Positions 1 through 7,490 of a DNA stretch of 29,877 nucleotides are shown here, one piece after another. The first letter of the stretch is position 1; the number at the start of each line of letters is the position of its first letter. Both the position numbers and the translations under genes were made by a program. The DNA is taken from assembly GCA_944325475.1 (NCBI GenBank), contig CALVAF010000162.1:1-29877 (forward strand), in the 5' to 3' direction. Below the pieces are notes generated by a model. The model worked only from the letters and a program-made list of their open reading frames with translations, ran no database searches and was not told where the DNA came from. The stretch is from an uncultured Helicobacter sp. (GTDB lineage: Bacteria > Campylobacterota > Campylobacteria > Campylobacterales > Helicobacteraceae).

Positions 1-930
1 TATTTTTTCATATCTTGTAACAAAACTTCCATTTCTGCATTGTTATTTTGATGATATTCTTTAAAATATTCATAGACTTTAGCAATGTTTGGAATTTCCC
101 CGCTTTTGATGGTGAGATAATGTCTCACAAAAGCATTGAAAAACGTTTCAGAATTTGCTTGCCTAAAATCCTGCTCCATAGCACGCCAATATTTTCCATA
201 TAGCCTTGTTTGTAGCTTTGGCTCTAAGCCCATTAAGATGTAATTGCGGATTAAATCTGCTTGTGATAAGTCCTTGCCTGTTGAATTCATAGATTCAAAA
301 ATGAGTTGCGGATTATCTTTATCTCGCTCTAGGGATACATAGACAATCATAAGTTTTTCTATACCTTTACACAGAATCTTCAATGCCTCATCATCTTGCA
401 GTTCTTGAATCTTATCTTGAAAGAAAGCAAAATTTTCTCGTATCTTTTTTGAAGGCTCCTTTGGGAGTGTTTTGTCCTTATCCACAAGGGCTATCAGCGT
501 ATCCTTATCGTTTTCTGATAATAGAAGTTTATATTGCTTTTCTCCTACCTCATCTCTATTGACAAGATAGCGATTATGTATTTTTCTGCTAGAAAACTTC
601 TCTAAAACCTCTTTTTCCTCACCCAAAAAATCCCTTAGGGCTATCAAAAGTAAAGTAATGGTTGTAAGTCTTTGTTGCCCATCAATGACAAGTAAACTAT
701 TATTTGCCCCATACACTCCATCGGCTACATAGACGATTGAACCTGTGAGCATGGATTCGGTTTTTGCCAGCTTTTAGGACATCCTCCAATAACTGCTGAC
801 AATGCTTTATATCCCAACTATACATTCGTTGATACACAGGGACTACAAACTGAAATGTCCCAGCCTCGATAAAATCTAATATCTTTTTTGCTTCTGCTTT
901 TATAAAAAAACCCTTGTGTTTATCCCTCAC
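1..930 (-). pseudogene. DUF262 (GmrSD N-terminal family) gene, frameshifted and cut by the left edge
   Basis: The N-terminal part reads from a GTG at 930 and contains the family's opening block (VVPVYQRMYSW). It stops at 700 in a short tail unlike the family. Skipping one base in the T5 run at 761-765 (an A5 run on the coding strand) puts the rest in an open frame from there to position 1. That frame holds the DGQQR motif (669-683) and an FESMNSTGK...ADLIRNY block (about 240-300), both hallmarks of DUF262. A one-base insertion is therefore the simplest explanation: a recent pseudogene or a base-call error. The GTG overlaps the ilvD stop codon. A possible older start is the ATA at 901-903, which has AAGG 7 bases upstream and precedes KAEAKKI; it may be a mutated ATG. 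DUF262 proteins occur in type IV modification-dependent restriction and other phage defence systems; the C-terminal part lies outside the window. Confidence 0.8.
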
Positions 931-2990
931 AGCTCCGTTTTGAGTACCGCACCATTAGCAGCGTTGCTAACAAGCAAAGAGTAGCGTTTAAGCCACTTGC
1001 TTGTGATGTTTTTGCCACTCATTATACTCTTTGCCACGCCTTGCTCTAGCCACTTTTCCCTCCTAGATTCTAAAATCTTAGAATCTACAAGTAGCTCCAA
1101 GCTCCCCTTTGAAACCGAGATTTCTATCTCATCGCCATCTTCTATAAGCGCAATCAATCCCCCCTCTGCAGCCTCTGGGCTAACATGCCCTATACATGCC
1201 CCACGCGTTGCCCCGCTAAAGCGTCCATCGGTGATTAACGCCACGCTTTCCCCCAAGCCCATTCCCATAATGAGGCTTGTGGGGCTTAGCATTTCTTGCA
1301 TACCCGGTCCGCCCTTTGGTCCTTCATAGCGGATCACTACGACATTCCCAGCCTTTACCTTGCCTCCAGCAATGCCCTTAATCGCTTGCTCTTGGGAGTT
1401 AAAGCAAATCGCTTTGCCCCTAAACTCTTTCATAGATTCTGCCACTGCAGCGACTTTGAGTACTGCACCCTCACGCGCGAGATTCCCAAAGAGAATCTTT
1501 AGCCCCCCTACCTGTGAGTAGGCATTTTCATTGGTGTGGATAATGTTGGTATCGCTGATTTTTGCTCCCGCTATGCGTTCGCCCAAAGTCTCACCGGTGA
1601 TAGTGAGGGCATCTAAATGTAGGATAAAGGGAAATTGGGCTTTTAGCGATAAATCGGGGAGCTTGTTTTTCGCTTCGTCGATAGACACTCTAGTCTTATC
1701 TCCTTGCTCAAAACTGTGCAACCCCGATTTCTCACTCAAAATCTTAGAATTGCTTTGTGTGTGTAGCTCGGAATCTTTGGCGTATTTAGATTCTGTGTCG
1801 CTAGATTCTGAAATTGCTTGAGATTCTCCACTGCTTTTTTGGCATTCTAAGGATTGAGATGAGAAAAGTGGGTTATTAAGCGAGGGGTGCAGGGAGTTAC
1901 CTTGAGGGTAATGACCAAGCCCCGAGTGCCGATTCCCGCTTTTATCGCTCAATACTGAATGCCCCTCTAAAGACGAATTTCTTTTAGCCACTTCATTCAT
2001 CACAGCACTCACTCCCCCCGCTCTATTGATATCCTCCATATGCACGCTACTAAGCGCTGGGGCGATTTTGGCGATATGGGCTACCTTAGTAGCGATTGCA
2101 TTAATAGATTCTAGGCTAAACTCCACGCCCGCTTCCTTAGCAATAGCAAGCATATGTAGCACGGTATTGGTGCTACCACCCATCGCCATATCCACGACAA
2201 AGGCATTATGCACCGCCTTGTGATTTAAGATATTGCGGAATCTAAACCGCTCACTTTTTTCAGAATCTAGCGCAATCTCCACAATCCGCCTTGCCGCTAT
2301 CCTTAAGAGTTCCTCGCGCTCCTTTGTGAGTGCGGGTATCGTGCCATTACCCGGGAGTGCCACGCCCATAGCCTCACAAAGCGTATTCATCGAGTTAGCC
2401 GTAAACATACCGCTACAGCTCCCGCCACCCGGACAGGCATTACACTCTATCTCATGCAGCCTTTTCTCATCTATCTTGCCACTCTCATACGCCCCCACCG
2501 CCTCAAAGGCAGAGTTCAAATCTAGCACACTGCCATCACTAAGCTTTCCAGCCTTCATCGGACCACCACTCACAAAGATAGTTGGCACATTCACACGCAA
2601 TGCCCCCATAAGCATACCCGGCACGATTTTATCGCAGTTTGGGATACAAATCATCGCATCAAGGCTATGGGCATTCATCACCGTTTCGATACAATCGGCT
2701 ATAAGCTCGCGGCTAGGCAGGGAGTAGAGCATACCATTATGCCCCATAGCAATCCCATCATCAACGCCAATGGTATTAAACTCAAATGGCACGCCACCGG
2801 CTTGGCGTATCTCATCTTTGATTATAGCGGCATATTTGTTTAGGTAAAAATGCCCGGGGATAATGTCTATATAGCTATTTGCCACGCCAATAAAGGGCTT
2901 GTTAAAATCAGAATCTTTTAGCCCTGTTGCACGCAATAAACTTCGGTGCGGGGCTTTTGTGTAGCCTTTTTTAATCACATCACTTCGCAT
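927..2990 (-). CDS. ilvD: Dihydroxy-acid dehydratase IlvD with an internal insert
   Basis: Catalyses dehydration of dihydroxy-acids in isoleucine and valine synthesis, using an Fe-S cluster in the cytoplasm. Family motifs are clear: IDIIPGH near residue 46, GVDDGIAMGHNGMLYSLPSR at 75-94, NCDKIVPGM at 118-126, CPGGGSCSGMFTANSMN at 186-202, and near the end YEGPKGGPGMQEM and ITDGRFSG. PGH in place of a cysteine at the first site resembles the E. coli-type enzyme. The protein has 687 residues; campylobacterial homologues have about 560. The excess is a Ser-rich block at about 338-454, described separately. The start is an ATG preceded by AAGGAG. It lies 28 bases after the PilO-like gene on the same strand. 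Sampled 60-base blocks of the gene are 55-63 % GC, against about 35 % in the neighbouring PilO-like gene, which suggests acquisition from another genome. Confidence 0.95.
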   Translation of the reverse strand: MRSDVIKKGYTKAPHRSLLRATGLKDSDFNKPFIGVANSYIDIIPGHFYLNKYAAIIKDEIRQAGGVPFEFNTIGVDDGIAMGHNGMLYSLPSRELIADCIETVMNAHSLDAMICIPNCDKIVPGMLMGALRVNVPTIFVSGGPMKAGKLSDGSVLDLNSAFEAVGAYESGKIDEKRLHEIECNACPGGGSCSGMFTANSMNTLCEAMGVALPGNGTIPALTKEREELLRIAARRIVEIALDSEKSERFRFRNILNHKAVHNAFVVDMAMGGSTNTVLHMLAIAKEAGVEFSLESINAIATKVAHIAKIAPALSSVHMEDINRAGGVSAVMNEVAKRNSSLEGHSVLSDKSGNRHSGLGHYPQGNSLHPSLNNPLFSSQSLECQKSSGESQAISESSDTESKYAKDSELHTQSNSKILSEKSGLHSFEQGDKTRVSIDEAKNKLPDLSLKAQFPFILHLDALTITGETLGERIAGAKISDTNIIHTNENAYSQVGGLKILFGNLAREGAVLKVAAVAESMKEFRGKAICFNSQEQAIKGIAGGKVKAGNVVVIRYEGPKGGPGMQEMLSPTSLIMGMGLGESVALITDGRFSGATRGACIGHVSPEAAEGGLIALIEDGDEIEISVSKGSLELLVDSKILESRREKWLEQGVAKSIMSGKNITSKWLKRYSLLVSNAANGAVLKTEL
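1629..1979 (-). other. In-frame, low-complexity insert inside ilvD
   Basis: About 115 codons (residues 338-454) sit between NEVAKR and LHLDALTITGETL, segments that are nearly adjacent in ordinary IlvD proteins. The insert is rich in Ser, Glu, Lys and Gln, has no recognisable domain and keeps the reading frame. Two parts resemble each other: LSDKSGNRHSGLGHYPQG and LSEKSGLHSFEQGDKTR. It falls at the junction between the N-terminal domain and the C-terminal barrel, where the family already varies in length. It could be an intragenic dispersed repeat; only one locus is visible here. Confidence 0.65.
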
Positions 2991-3018
2991 ACAATCTCCT
3001 TAATTTTTGATTAGTTTT

Positions 3019-3546
3019 TTAGAATTGTGGCAAATAATAAACATCTAGCCGAAAAGAAAAAACAAGCATTTCATTTTCTTTTTCGATATGGATAGGGAAG
3101 CTAAACTGCACAATGGCATTGAAGTTTTGCGTCAAAGTAAGCGCATTTTCTAAGCCCTCTATATTTTTAACCTTACCACTTATCACATAACGTTGCTTGA
3201 GATACTCACCCTCCCTTATAGGCACACCATCTTGCACGACTCCTGAAGAATCAAAAATGATTTTTAGCTTCTCCTCAATTTCTTGCTGGGTAGCAGGGGT
3301 TTTAAAAGCCATCAAAATCCCGAGATTTTCCTCTTGGTATTTCAGCAATTCCTGTTTTTGGGAATCACGTTGGGCTTGGATTTGACTTAAGACAAAAAGT
3401 TCTTTTCTGTAATTGGCATTAGCTTTTTTAAAAATATCTAATTGTGGCGTAATAAACCCAATAAAAATCGCTACTACCAAGAAAAAATAAAATACAAAAA
3501 AGAAAGTATTTTTCACCCAATCAATCTGTGCAAAAAATGCTCTCAT
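3019..3546 (-). CDS. PilO/GspM-like inner-membrane protein
   Basis: A 175-residue protein with a short cytoplasmic start, one membrane segment at about residues 13-34, a charged helical stretch (about 40-80) likely to be a coiled coil, and a periplasmic alpha/beta domain to the end. This is the plan of PilO in type IV pilus machines and GspM in type II secretion. The ATG at 3546 overlaps the stop of the upstream gene by four bases, so the two are translationally coupled. The assignment rests on topology and gene order (PilM-like, PilN-like, PilO-like), not on a diagnostic motif. A role in DNA uptake or secretion, as in the Cts transformation system of Campylobacter, is an inference. Confidence 0.55.
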   Translation of the reverse strand: MRAFFAQIDWVKNTFFFVFYFFLVVAIFIGFITPQLDIFKKANANYRKELFVLSQIQAQRDSQKQELLKYQEENLGILMAFKTPATQQEIEEKLKIIFDSSGVVQDGVPIREGEYLKQRYVISGKVKNIEGLENALTLTQNFNAIVQFSFPIHIEKENEMLVFSFRLDVYYLPQF

Positions 3547-4061
3547 TGTGCGTCTTCCTCTTCTCTAAGCTTACTGATTGAGACAAAATTATACCAACCA
3601 TTAGGTAACAAATAAAAATCCACCCTACTTTGATGAAAGATAGAACGTAACGGCACTTCAAGCAAAAAAGTATAAATCTGTTTTGAAGGAGTTGCACCAT
3701 ACAAAACAAGCCGATAACGTTCCATTTCGACTTTATTAAGCGTGATTTGTTCTGGGATTAAATCAAAGAGATTCTCCACACTCTCTTTAAGCATTTTATT
3801 TTGATTAGCAATAAACTCTCCAAGTTGCACCTTTTGTTCCTCTTTTTGCTGTAATTCTTGAAGCCTTCTAATCTCTTCCAAAGTTGCCGCCTGCTCCTCT
3901 AATGCTTCTGTGGTTTTCTGCTCCATAAAATACCCTTGAATCTTCAAGGTAGCCACAAAACCAAAAAAGATAAAAAGTGTCAGAAAAATATAGCCCCACC
4001 AAATACGTGAGACCTTTTTTAATAATGTTTTTTTATTGGGTGAAACAAAACTATGATTCAT
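3543..4061 (-). CDS. PilN/GspL-C-like inner-membrane protein
   Basis: A 172-residue protein with a short basic N-terminus (SPNKKTLLKKVSR), one membrane helix at about residues 22-41, a long Glu/Gln-rich coiled coil at about 48-105, and a small periplasmic domain. PilN proteins have this order, with a cytoplasmic tail that binds PilM. It starts at an ATG overlapping the last base of the PilM-like gene's final codon and its stop (ATGA), and its own stop overlaps the PilO-like start. The three genes are therefore one translational unit. No catalytic residues are expected or seen. The annotation is by architecture and context. Confidence 0.55.
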   Translation of the reverse strand: MNHSFVSPNKKTLLKKVSRIWWGYIFLTLFIFFGFVATLKIQGYFMEQKTTEALEEQAATLEEIRRLQELQQKEEQKVQLGEFIANQNKMLKESVENLFDLIPEQITLNKVEMERYRLVLYGATPSKQIYTFLLEVPLRSIFHQSRVDFYLLPNGWYNFVSISKLREEEDAQ

Positions 4062-5104
4062 GCTTCCCCCTTTGCCTCAAAAAAGAGATAAGATTCAAAA
4101 CCTAAATCCGCAAGTGTTTCAGCAACATCGCAAGGAATAATTTGAACCTCTAACATAGTAAAGTTTTCAATCTGTTTTAATGTCTCCTCTGAAATCCCAC
4201 ATGGATTAAATACCACAATTTCGCTAATAAACTCACTCTTATAAATCTCATTACTATAAAATTCACTCATTGCTGATTGGATAAATTTAGTCGCTATACT
4301 CACGCGTAAAAAATCACCTAAATCCTCACTATTTTGCTCCAAACTCTCCTCTTTTGCCTCACTATCCTCCTCACTCTCGCTCTTTAACACTTCAATTAAC
4401 GCATCATCCCCCTCTTCATTTTCCAAATCCACATCACCAATCTTGCTAAGCTCCTTTTGAATATCCGCTGTAATATCCGCACCCTCCATCTCCTCTTCTT
4501 GATTCAAAGAAGTTTCCACAATTTTTAATTCCGCATCAATCTCACTCTCTAATGCATAATACCCACCAAACAAAACCCCACTATTAGACTTTGTAACTAT
4601 CATCGTCATATAAGAACGCTGAAAAAGAATATAAAGTTTGCAGTGATTTTCTTGAAAAGTATTTTTAACCAAATGATAAAGCACCAAAAAAGGCGAAATG
4701 ATAAAATCCACCTCCAGCTTCAAAAACCGCTTCTTTATCTCGGCGATTCCGTCTTTGGAAACATACACCGACCACCCATTACCAAAACTTTTTTTGACAA
4801 TCTCGCTAGAATTGATTCCATATTTGTCAAATTCTTCTTGATGATTTGTGTGAATCGCCCCTTGAACAATAGAAACAGAAAGGGTCGTAACATAAGTAAA
4901 AAAATTTTTTGCATAGATTTTTCTCACAAACCAAATTGCTTGTGCAGGCAACTCTCCAGGAATCGTCTTAAAAGTTTTTGTTAGCGTGCGTGTATTCTTG
5001 CCACCTCGATAAAATTTCACAACCACATTGCAGTTTTTATTATCAATCTCAATCCCCACAATCGCAGTTGAAAAAAAACTACGAATAATTTTTGCAAGAT
5101 TCAT
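4058..5104 (-). CDS. PilM-like protein (divergent actin-fold, membrane-machine scaffold)
   Basis: I place the start at the ATG at 5104 (348 residues, MNLAKIIRSF). An in-frame TTG at 5146 would add 14 residues but lies within the likely promoter and leader. The N-terminus, VGIEIDNKNCNVVVKF, resembles the first phosphate loop of PilM/GspL proteins, although the usual DIG(S/T) is degraded, so ATP binding is doubtful. A hydrophobic stretch (FIISPFLVLYHLV) lies near residues 140-160. A very acidic, probably disordered segment of about 60 residues (about 205-265) follows, then a last folded block. It heads a three-gene unit with PilN-like and PilO-like proteins. In pilus and type II systems PilM binds the PilN tail on the cytoplasmic face. 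No secretin, ATPase or pilin gene is nearby. Confidence 0.5.
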   Translation of the reverse strand: MNLAKIIRSFFSTAIVGIEIDNKNCNVVVKFYRGGKNTRTLTKTFKTIPGELPAQAIWFVRKIYAKNFFTYVTTLSVSIVQGAIHTNHQEEFDKYGINSSEIVKKSFGNGWSVYVSKDGIAEIKKRFLKLEVDFIISPFLVLYHLVKNTFQENHCKLYILFQRSYMTMIVTKSNSGVLFGGYYALESEIDAELKIVETSLNQEEEMEGADITADIQKELSKIGDVDLENEEGDDALIEVLKSESEEDSEAKEESLEQNSEDLGDFLRVSIATKFIQSAMSEFYSNEIYKSEFISEIVVFNPCGISEETLKQIENFTMLEVQIIPCDVAETLADLGFESYLFFEAKGEA

Positions 5105-5156
5105 CTCTTTTTTAACCTTAAAACTTCTTTTTAGTATGGTATGCAATTTTGCCTTA

Positions 5157-5162
5157 ATAATA
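5157..5162 (-). promoter_or_regulatory. Possible -10 box for the PilMNO-like unit
   Basis: TATTAT on the minus strand, about 52 bases before the chosen ATG at 5104, in AT-rich sequence. No clear -35 is seen. A second candidate (TACTAA near 5130) is about as good. Confidence 0.3.
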
Positions 5163-5206
5163 AACTAATTTCTAAATTTTCCACTTCAAAACCTTAAATT
5201 CCAGCT

Positions 5207-5947
5207 TTAGTGATTCTCTTCTGTTAAGTCAATTTGCATATGCATTTTGTGTGCCATATGTGGATTTTGGATAAACTTCACACCCTTTTGCACCATTAAA
5301 ATTCCAAAAATTATGATAATCAAAGCCGTAAGATTCATCATTATTTTTCTTAGCCACTGCCACGAAAGTAGAGTGTCTGTAAGCAAAGCCATAACTAAGA
5401 GCAAAGGAATCGTCCCAAGCCCAAAAACAGCCATTATAGCCCCACCTATAAGCGGGTCTGCAAACCCAGCTGCCCCAAACAAAAACGCATACACAAACCC
5501 ACAAGGCAACAAGCCATTTAAAATCCCAAGCAAATAAAGGCTTAGAGGGTTTTTTAGCTCCAAAAGACTTTGGAATTTCCTTTGATACCATTTACCACTT
5601 ACTAAAGAATGCTCCAAATATGTCAAAAATTTTAATTTCCCAAACAACGACAAACCCGCCAGAATCATTGCTACTCCAGCTAACACAAAAAGCCAACACC
5701 TCAAAAACTCATTGACTGCAAACATACTCCCCAAAAATCCCACCACCACACCAAGGACAATATAAGTGCTAATGCGTCCAAGATTATACAGCAGATGATA
5801 GCCTACTAAACGCATTTTATGTTCTCTAAAGTTAAGATTAAGCCTCCCACAATACGCCAAGACAATCCCACCACACATACCAATGCAATGCCCAAAACTA
5901 CCCATTAACGCAATCACAAAAATGCCGATAAAATCCAACTTCTCCAT
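5207..5947 (-). CDS. TauE/SafE-like (DsbD_2 / UreH-type) membrane protein
   Basis: About 246 residues with six or so membrane helices. The opening motif GSFGHCIGMCGGIV is diagnostic of the sulfite-exporter TauE/SafE-like or DsbD_2 family, whose members are linked to cytochrome oxidase maturation and metal handling. The paired cysteines in that motif could bind a metal or take part in thiol chemistry. A second family block (NGLLPCGFVY) lies near residue 145. The tail is rich in His and Met (NPHMAHKMHMQ), consistent with copper or nickel binding. I chose the ATG at 5947, whose first base overlaps the cysS stop (TAATG). An upstream GTG at 5962 is possible but lies inside cysS. The substrate is unknown. 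Confidence 0.75.
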   Translation of the reverse strand: MEKLDFIGIFVIALMGSFGHCIGMCGGIVLAYCGRLNLNFREHKMRLVGYHLLYNLGRISTYIVLGVVVGFLGSMFAVNEFLRCWLFVLAGVAMILAGLSLFGKLKFLTYLEHSLVSGKWYQRKFQSLLELKNPLSLYLLGILNGLLPCGFVYAFLFGAAGFADPLIGGAIMAVFGLGTIPLLLVMALLTDTLLSWQWLRKIMMNLTALIIIIFGILMVQKGVKFIQNPHMAHKMHMQIDLTEENH

Positions 5948-7347
5948 TATACTTTTTCCCACATACAGCCACTAGGTGTATCCATAATCTCAACTCCCAT
6001 CTCACGCAGCTTTTCTCGAATCTTATCCGCATTTGCAAAGTCTTTTTGCTTTTTTGCCTCAAGTCTTTGGGAAATCAAAAACTCAATTTCGCTCTTTTGT
6101 GCCTCACTCACTCCAAGCTGAAAATATGCAAAAGGATTCTTACCTCCCACACCCAAAAGCCGTGTTATAATCGCCAAATTCCCAGCAATGCTTGGAATCT
6201 TATGTTTTTGCTTTTGGTCTAACATTTCATTAGCCTTTGCCACAAACTCATCCACCACGCTTAGAGCCTTTGAAATATTCAAATCATCATTCAAAGCCTC
6301 CAAAAACGCCTCCCTAAACTCGCAGCAATCCTCCTCTTTAAATGTTTGTGTGGAATCAATACGTTTTTTAAGGCGATAGATTCTATCAAGACGCTTCTTA
6401 GCAGCTAGCAAATCTTCTTTGGCAAAATTTAGCCCCGCCCTATAATGCGTCCCCAAAAGATAGAATCGCAAAATCTCGCCATCATAGTTTTTAAGTGCGT
6501 CTTTGATAAAAAAGCTGTTTCCTAGAGATTTTGCCATTTTTTCACCATTAATCGTAACAAAGCCATTGTGAATCCAATATTTTGCAATGCTTTGATTCTC
6601 CGCACAACGCGTTTGAGAGGCTTCATTTTCATGATGAGGAAAAAGCAAATCCGCCCCACCCCCATGAATATCAATGGCATATTCCCCCTCATAAGCAAGG
6701 TGTTTTTTAATCATCGCCGAACATTCAATATGCCAACCCGGACGCCCCTTGCCAAAGGGTGCTTCATAGCCAATATCACCGATTCCTTTATAGCTTTTCC
6801 ACAAGGCAAAGTCCCTTGCGTCCCTTTTTTGCTCACTATTTTGTATTCTACTTTGTGTCTGAAGTTCAGCAATCCGCCCACTTAGCATGCCGTATTTTGA
6901 ATCTTTTTCTACTGAAAGATAAATATCACCGCTAGGGGTTTGGTAGGCAAAGCCCTTTTGCAGCAATTCTTCAATCATCACACAAATGCCATCCAAACTC
7001 TCTGTCGCCCTTGGCTCAATGTCCGCTCTCTCCACACCCAAAGCTTCCATTTCTTCAAGGTATTTTCGCGTGTAAGTTTGCGTGATTTCTTCCACACTCA
7101 AACCGCTTTGTAGAGATTTATTAATAATTTTATCATCAATGTCTGTAAAATTCTTTGCAAAAAGCACTTCATAGCCATTTTCTCTCAAGATTCTACGTAG
7201 TAAATCAAACACAATTGCGCTTCTTGCATGCCCCAAATGCGAATCATCATACACCGTTGGACCACAAACATAAATCCTTACTTGTGGGGGATTAATAGGG
7301 ATAAAATCCACTTTTTCTTTTTTAACGCTGTCATAAATTTTAAGCAT
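5947..7347 (-). CDS. cysS: Cysteinyl-tRNA synthetase
   Basis: Class I aminoacyl-tRNA synthetase that charges tRNA-Cys in the cytoplasm. It has 466 residues, the usual length. The Rossmann start contains Cys28 in YVCGPTVYD (zinc ligand and substrate binding) and the HIGH-type motif HLGH at 37-40. Further zinc ligands are in WHIECSAM and HHENE, with the HGGGADL block between them. The KMSKS-type motif is KMAKSLGNS at about 266. A typical helical anticodon-binding region ends the protein. The ATG at 7347 has AAGAGA just upstream and a good -10 box 39 bases away. The downstream membrane protein is coupled by a TAATG overlap. Confidence 0.97.
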   Translation of the reverse strand: MLKIYDSVKKEKVDFIPINPPQVRIYVCGPTVYDDSHLGHARSAIVFDLLRRILRENGYEVLFAKNFTDIDDKIINKSLQSGLSVEEITQTYTRKYLEEMEALGVERADIEPRATESLDGICVMIEELLQKGFAYQTPSGDIYLSVEKDSKYGMLSGRIAELQTQSRIQNSEQKRDARDFALWKSYKGIGDIGYEAPFGKGRPGWHIECSAMIKKHLAYEGEYAIDIHGGGADLLFPHHENEASQTRCAENQSIAKYWIHNGFVTINGEKMAKSLGNSFFIKDALKNYDGEILRFYLLGTHYRAGLNFAKEDLLAAKKRLDRIYRLKKRIDSTQTFKEEDCCEFREAFLEALNDDLNISKALSVVDEFVAKANEMLDQKQKHKIPSIAGNLAIITRLLGVGGKNPFAYFQLGVSEAQKSEIEFLISQRLEAKKQKDFANADKIREKLREMGVEIMDTPSGCMWEKV

Positions 7348-7385
7348 CAGAAATCTCTTTTATTTTATTTAAGATTAAGTGTGGA

Positions 7386-7391
7386 AGTATA
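7386..7391 (-). promoter_or_regulatory. -10 box of the cysS promoter
   Basis: TATACT on the minus strand in the context TTTTGC-TATACT, 39 bases before the cysS ATG. The upstream bases are T/A-rich with no strict -35, as is normal for sigma-70 promoters in this phylum. Confidence 0.5.
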
Positions 7392-7456
7392 GCAAAATTA
7401 GTTTTTTGTTTGGGTAAATTACAAAGGAAAGTTTAAAATGAAAAATTAAAAAGTTT

Positions 7457-7477
7457 TATGCAGCCAAAAGGCCACAT
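7457..7477 (-). terminator. Weak hairpin after dsbI
   Basis: Outer TATG/CATA and inner GCC/GGC arms around an AAAA (minus strand TTTT) loop, with a C/A mismatch zone between. On the minus strand it follows the dsbI stop and is succeeded by AAAACTTTTTAATTTTT. The stem is short, so termination is only a suggestion. Confidence 0.3.
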
Positions 7478-7490
7478 AAAGAAATTTTAA

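Noticed and set aside
761..765. Phase variation at the T5 run in the DUF262 gene
   Set aside because: Five bases is too short for frequent slippage; a fixed mutation or a base-call error is more likely.
997..2727. Plus-strand open frames opposite ilvD (for example 2233-2727, 164 codons)
   Set aside because: They are antisense to an enzyme with strong family motifs, carry no recognisable domain, and reflect the GC-rich codons of ilvD.
5105..5146. Extra 14 codons from a TTG start for the PilM-like gene
   Set aside because: TTG is a poor start, the sequence has promoter-like composition, and the ATG at 5104 gives the N-terminus expected for the family.
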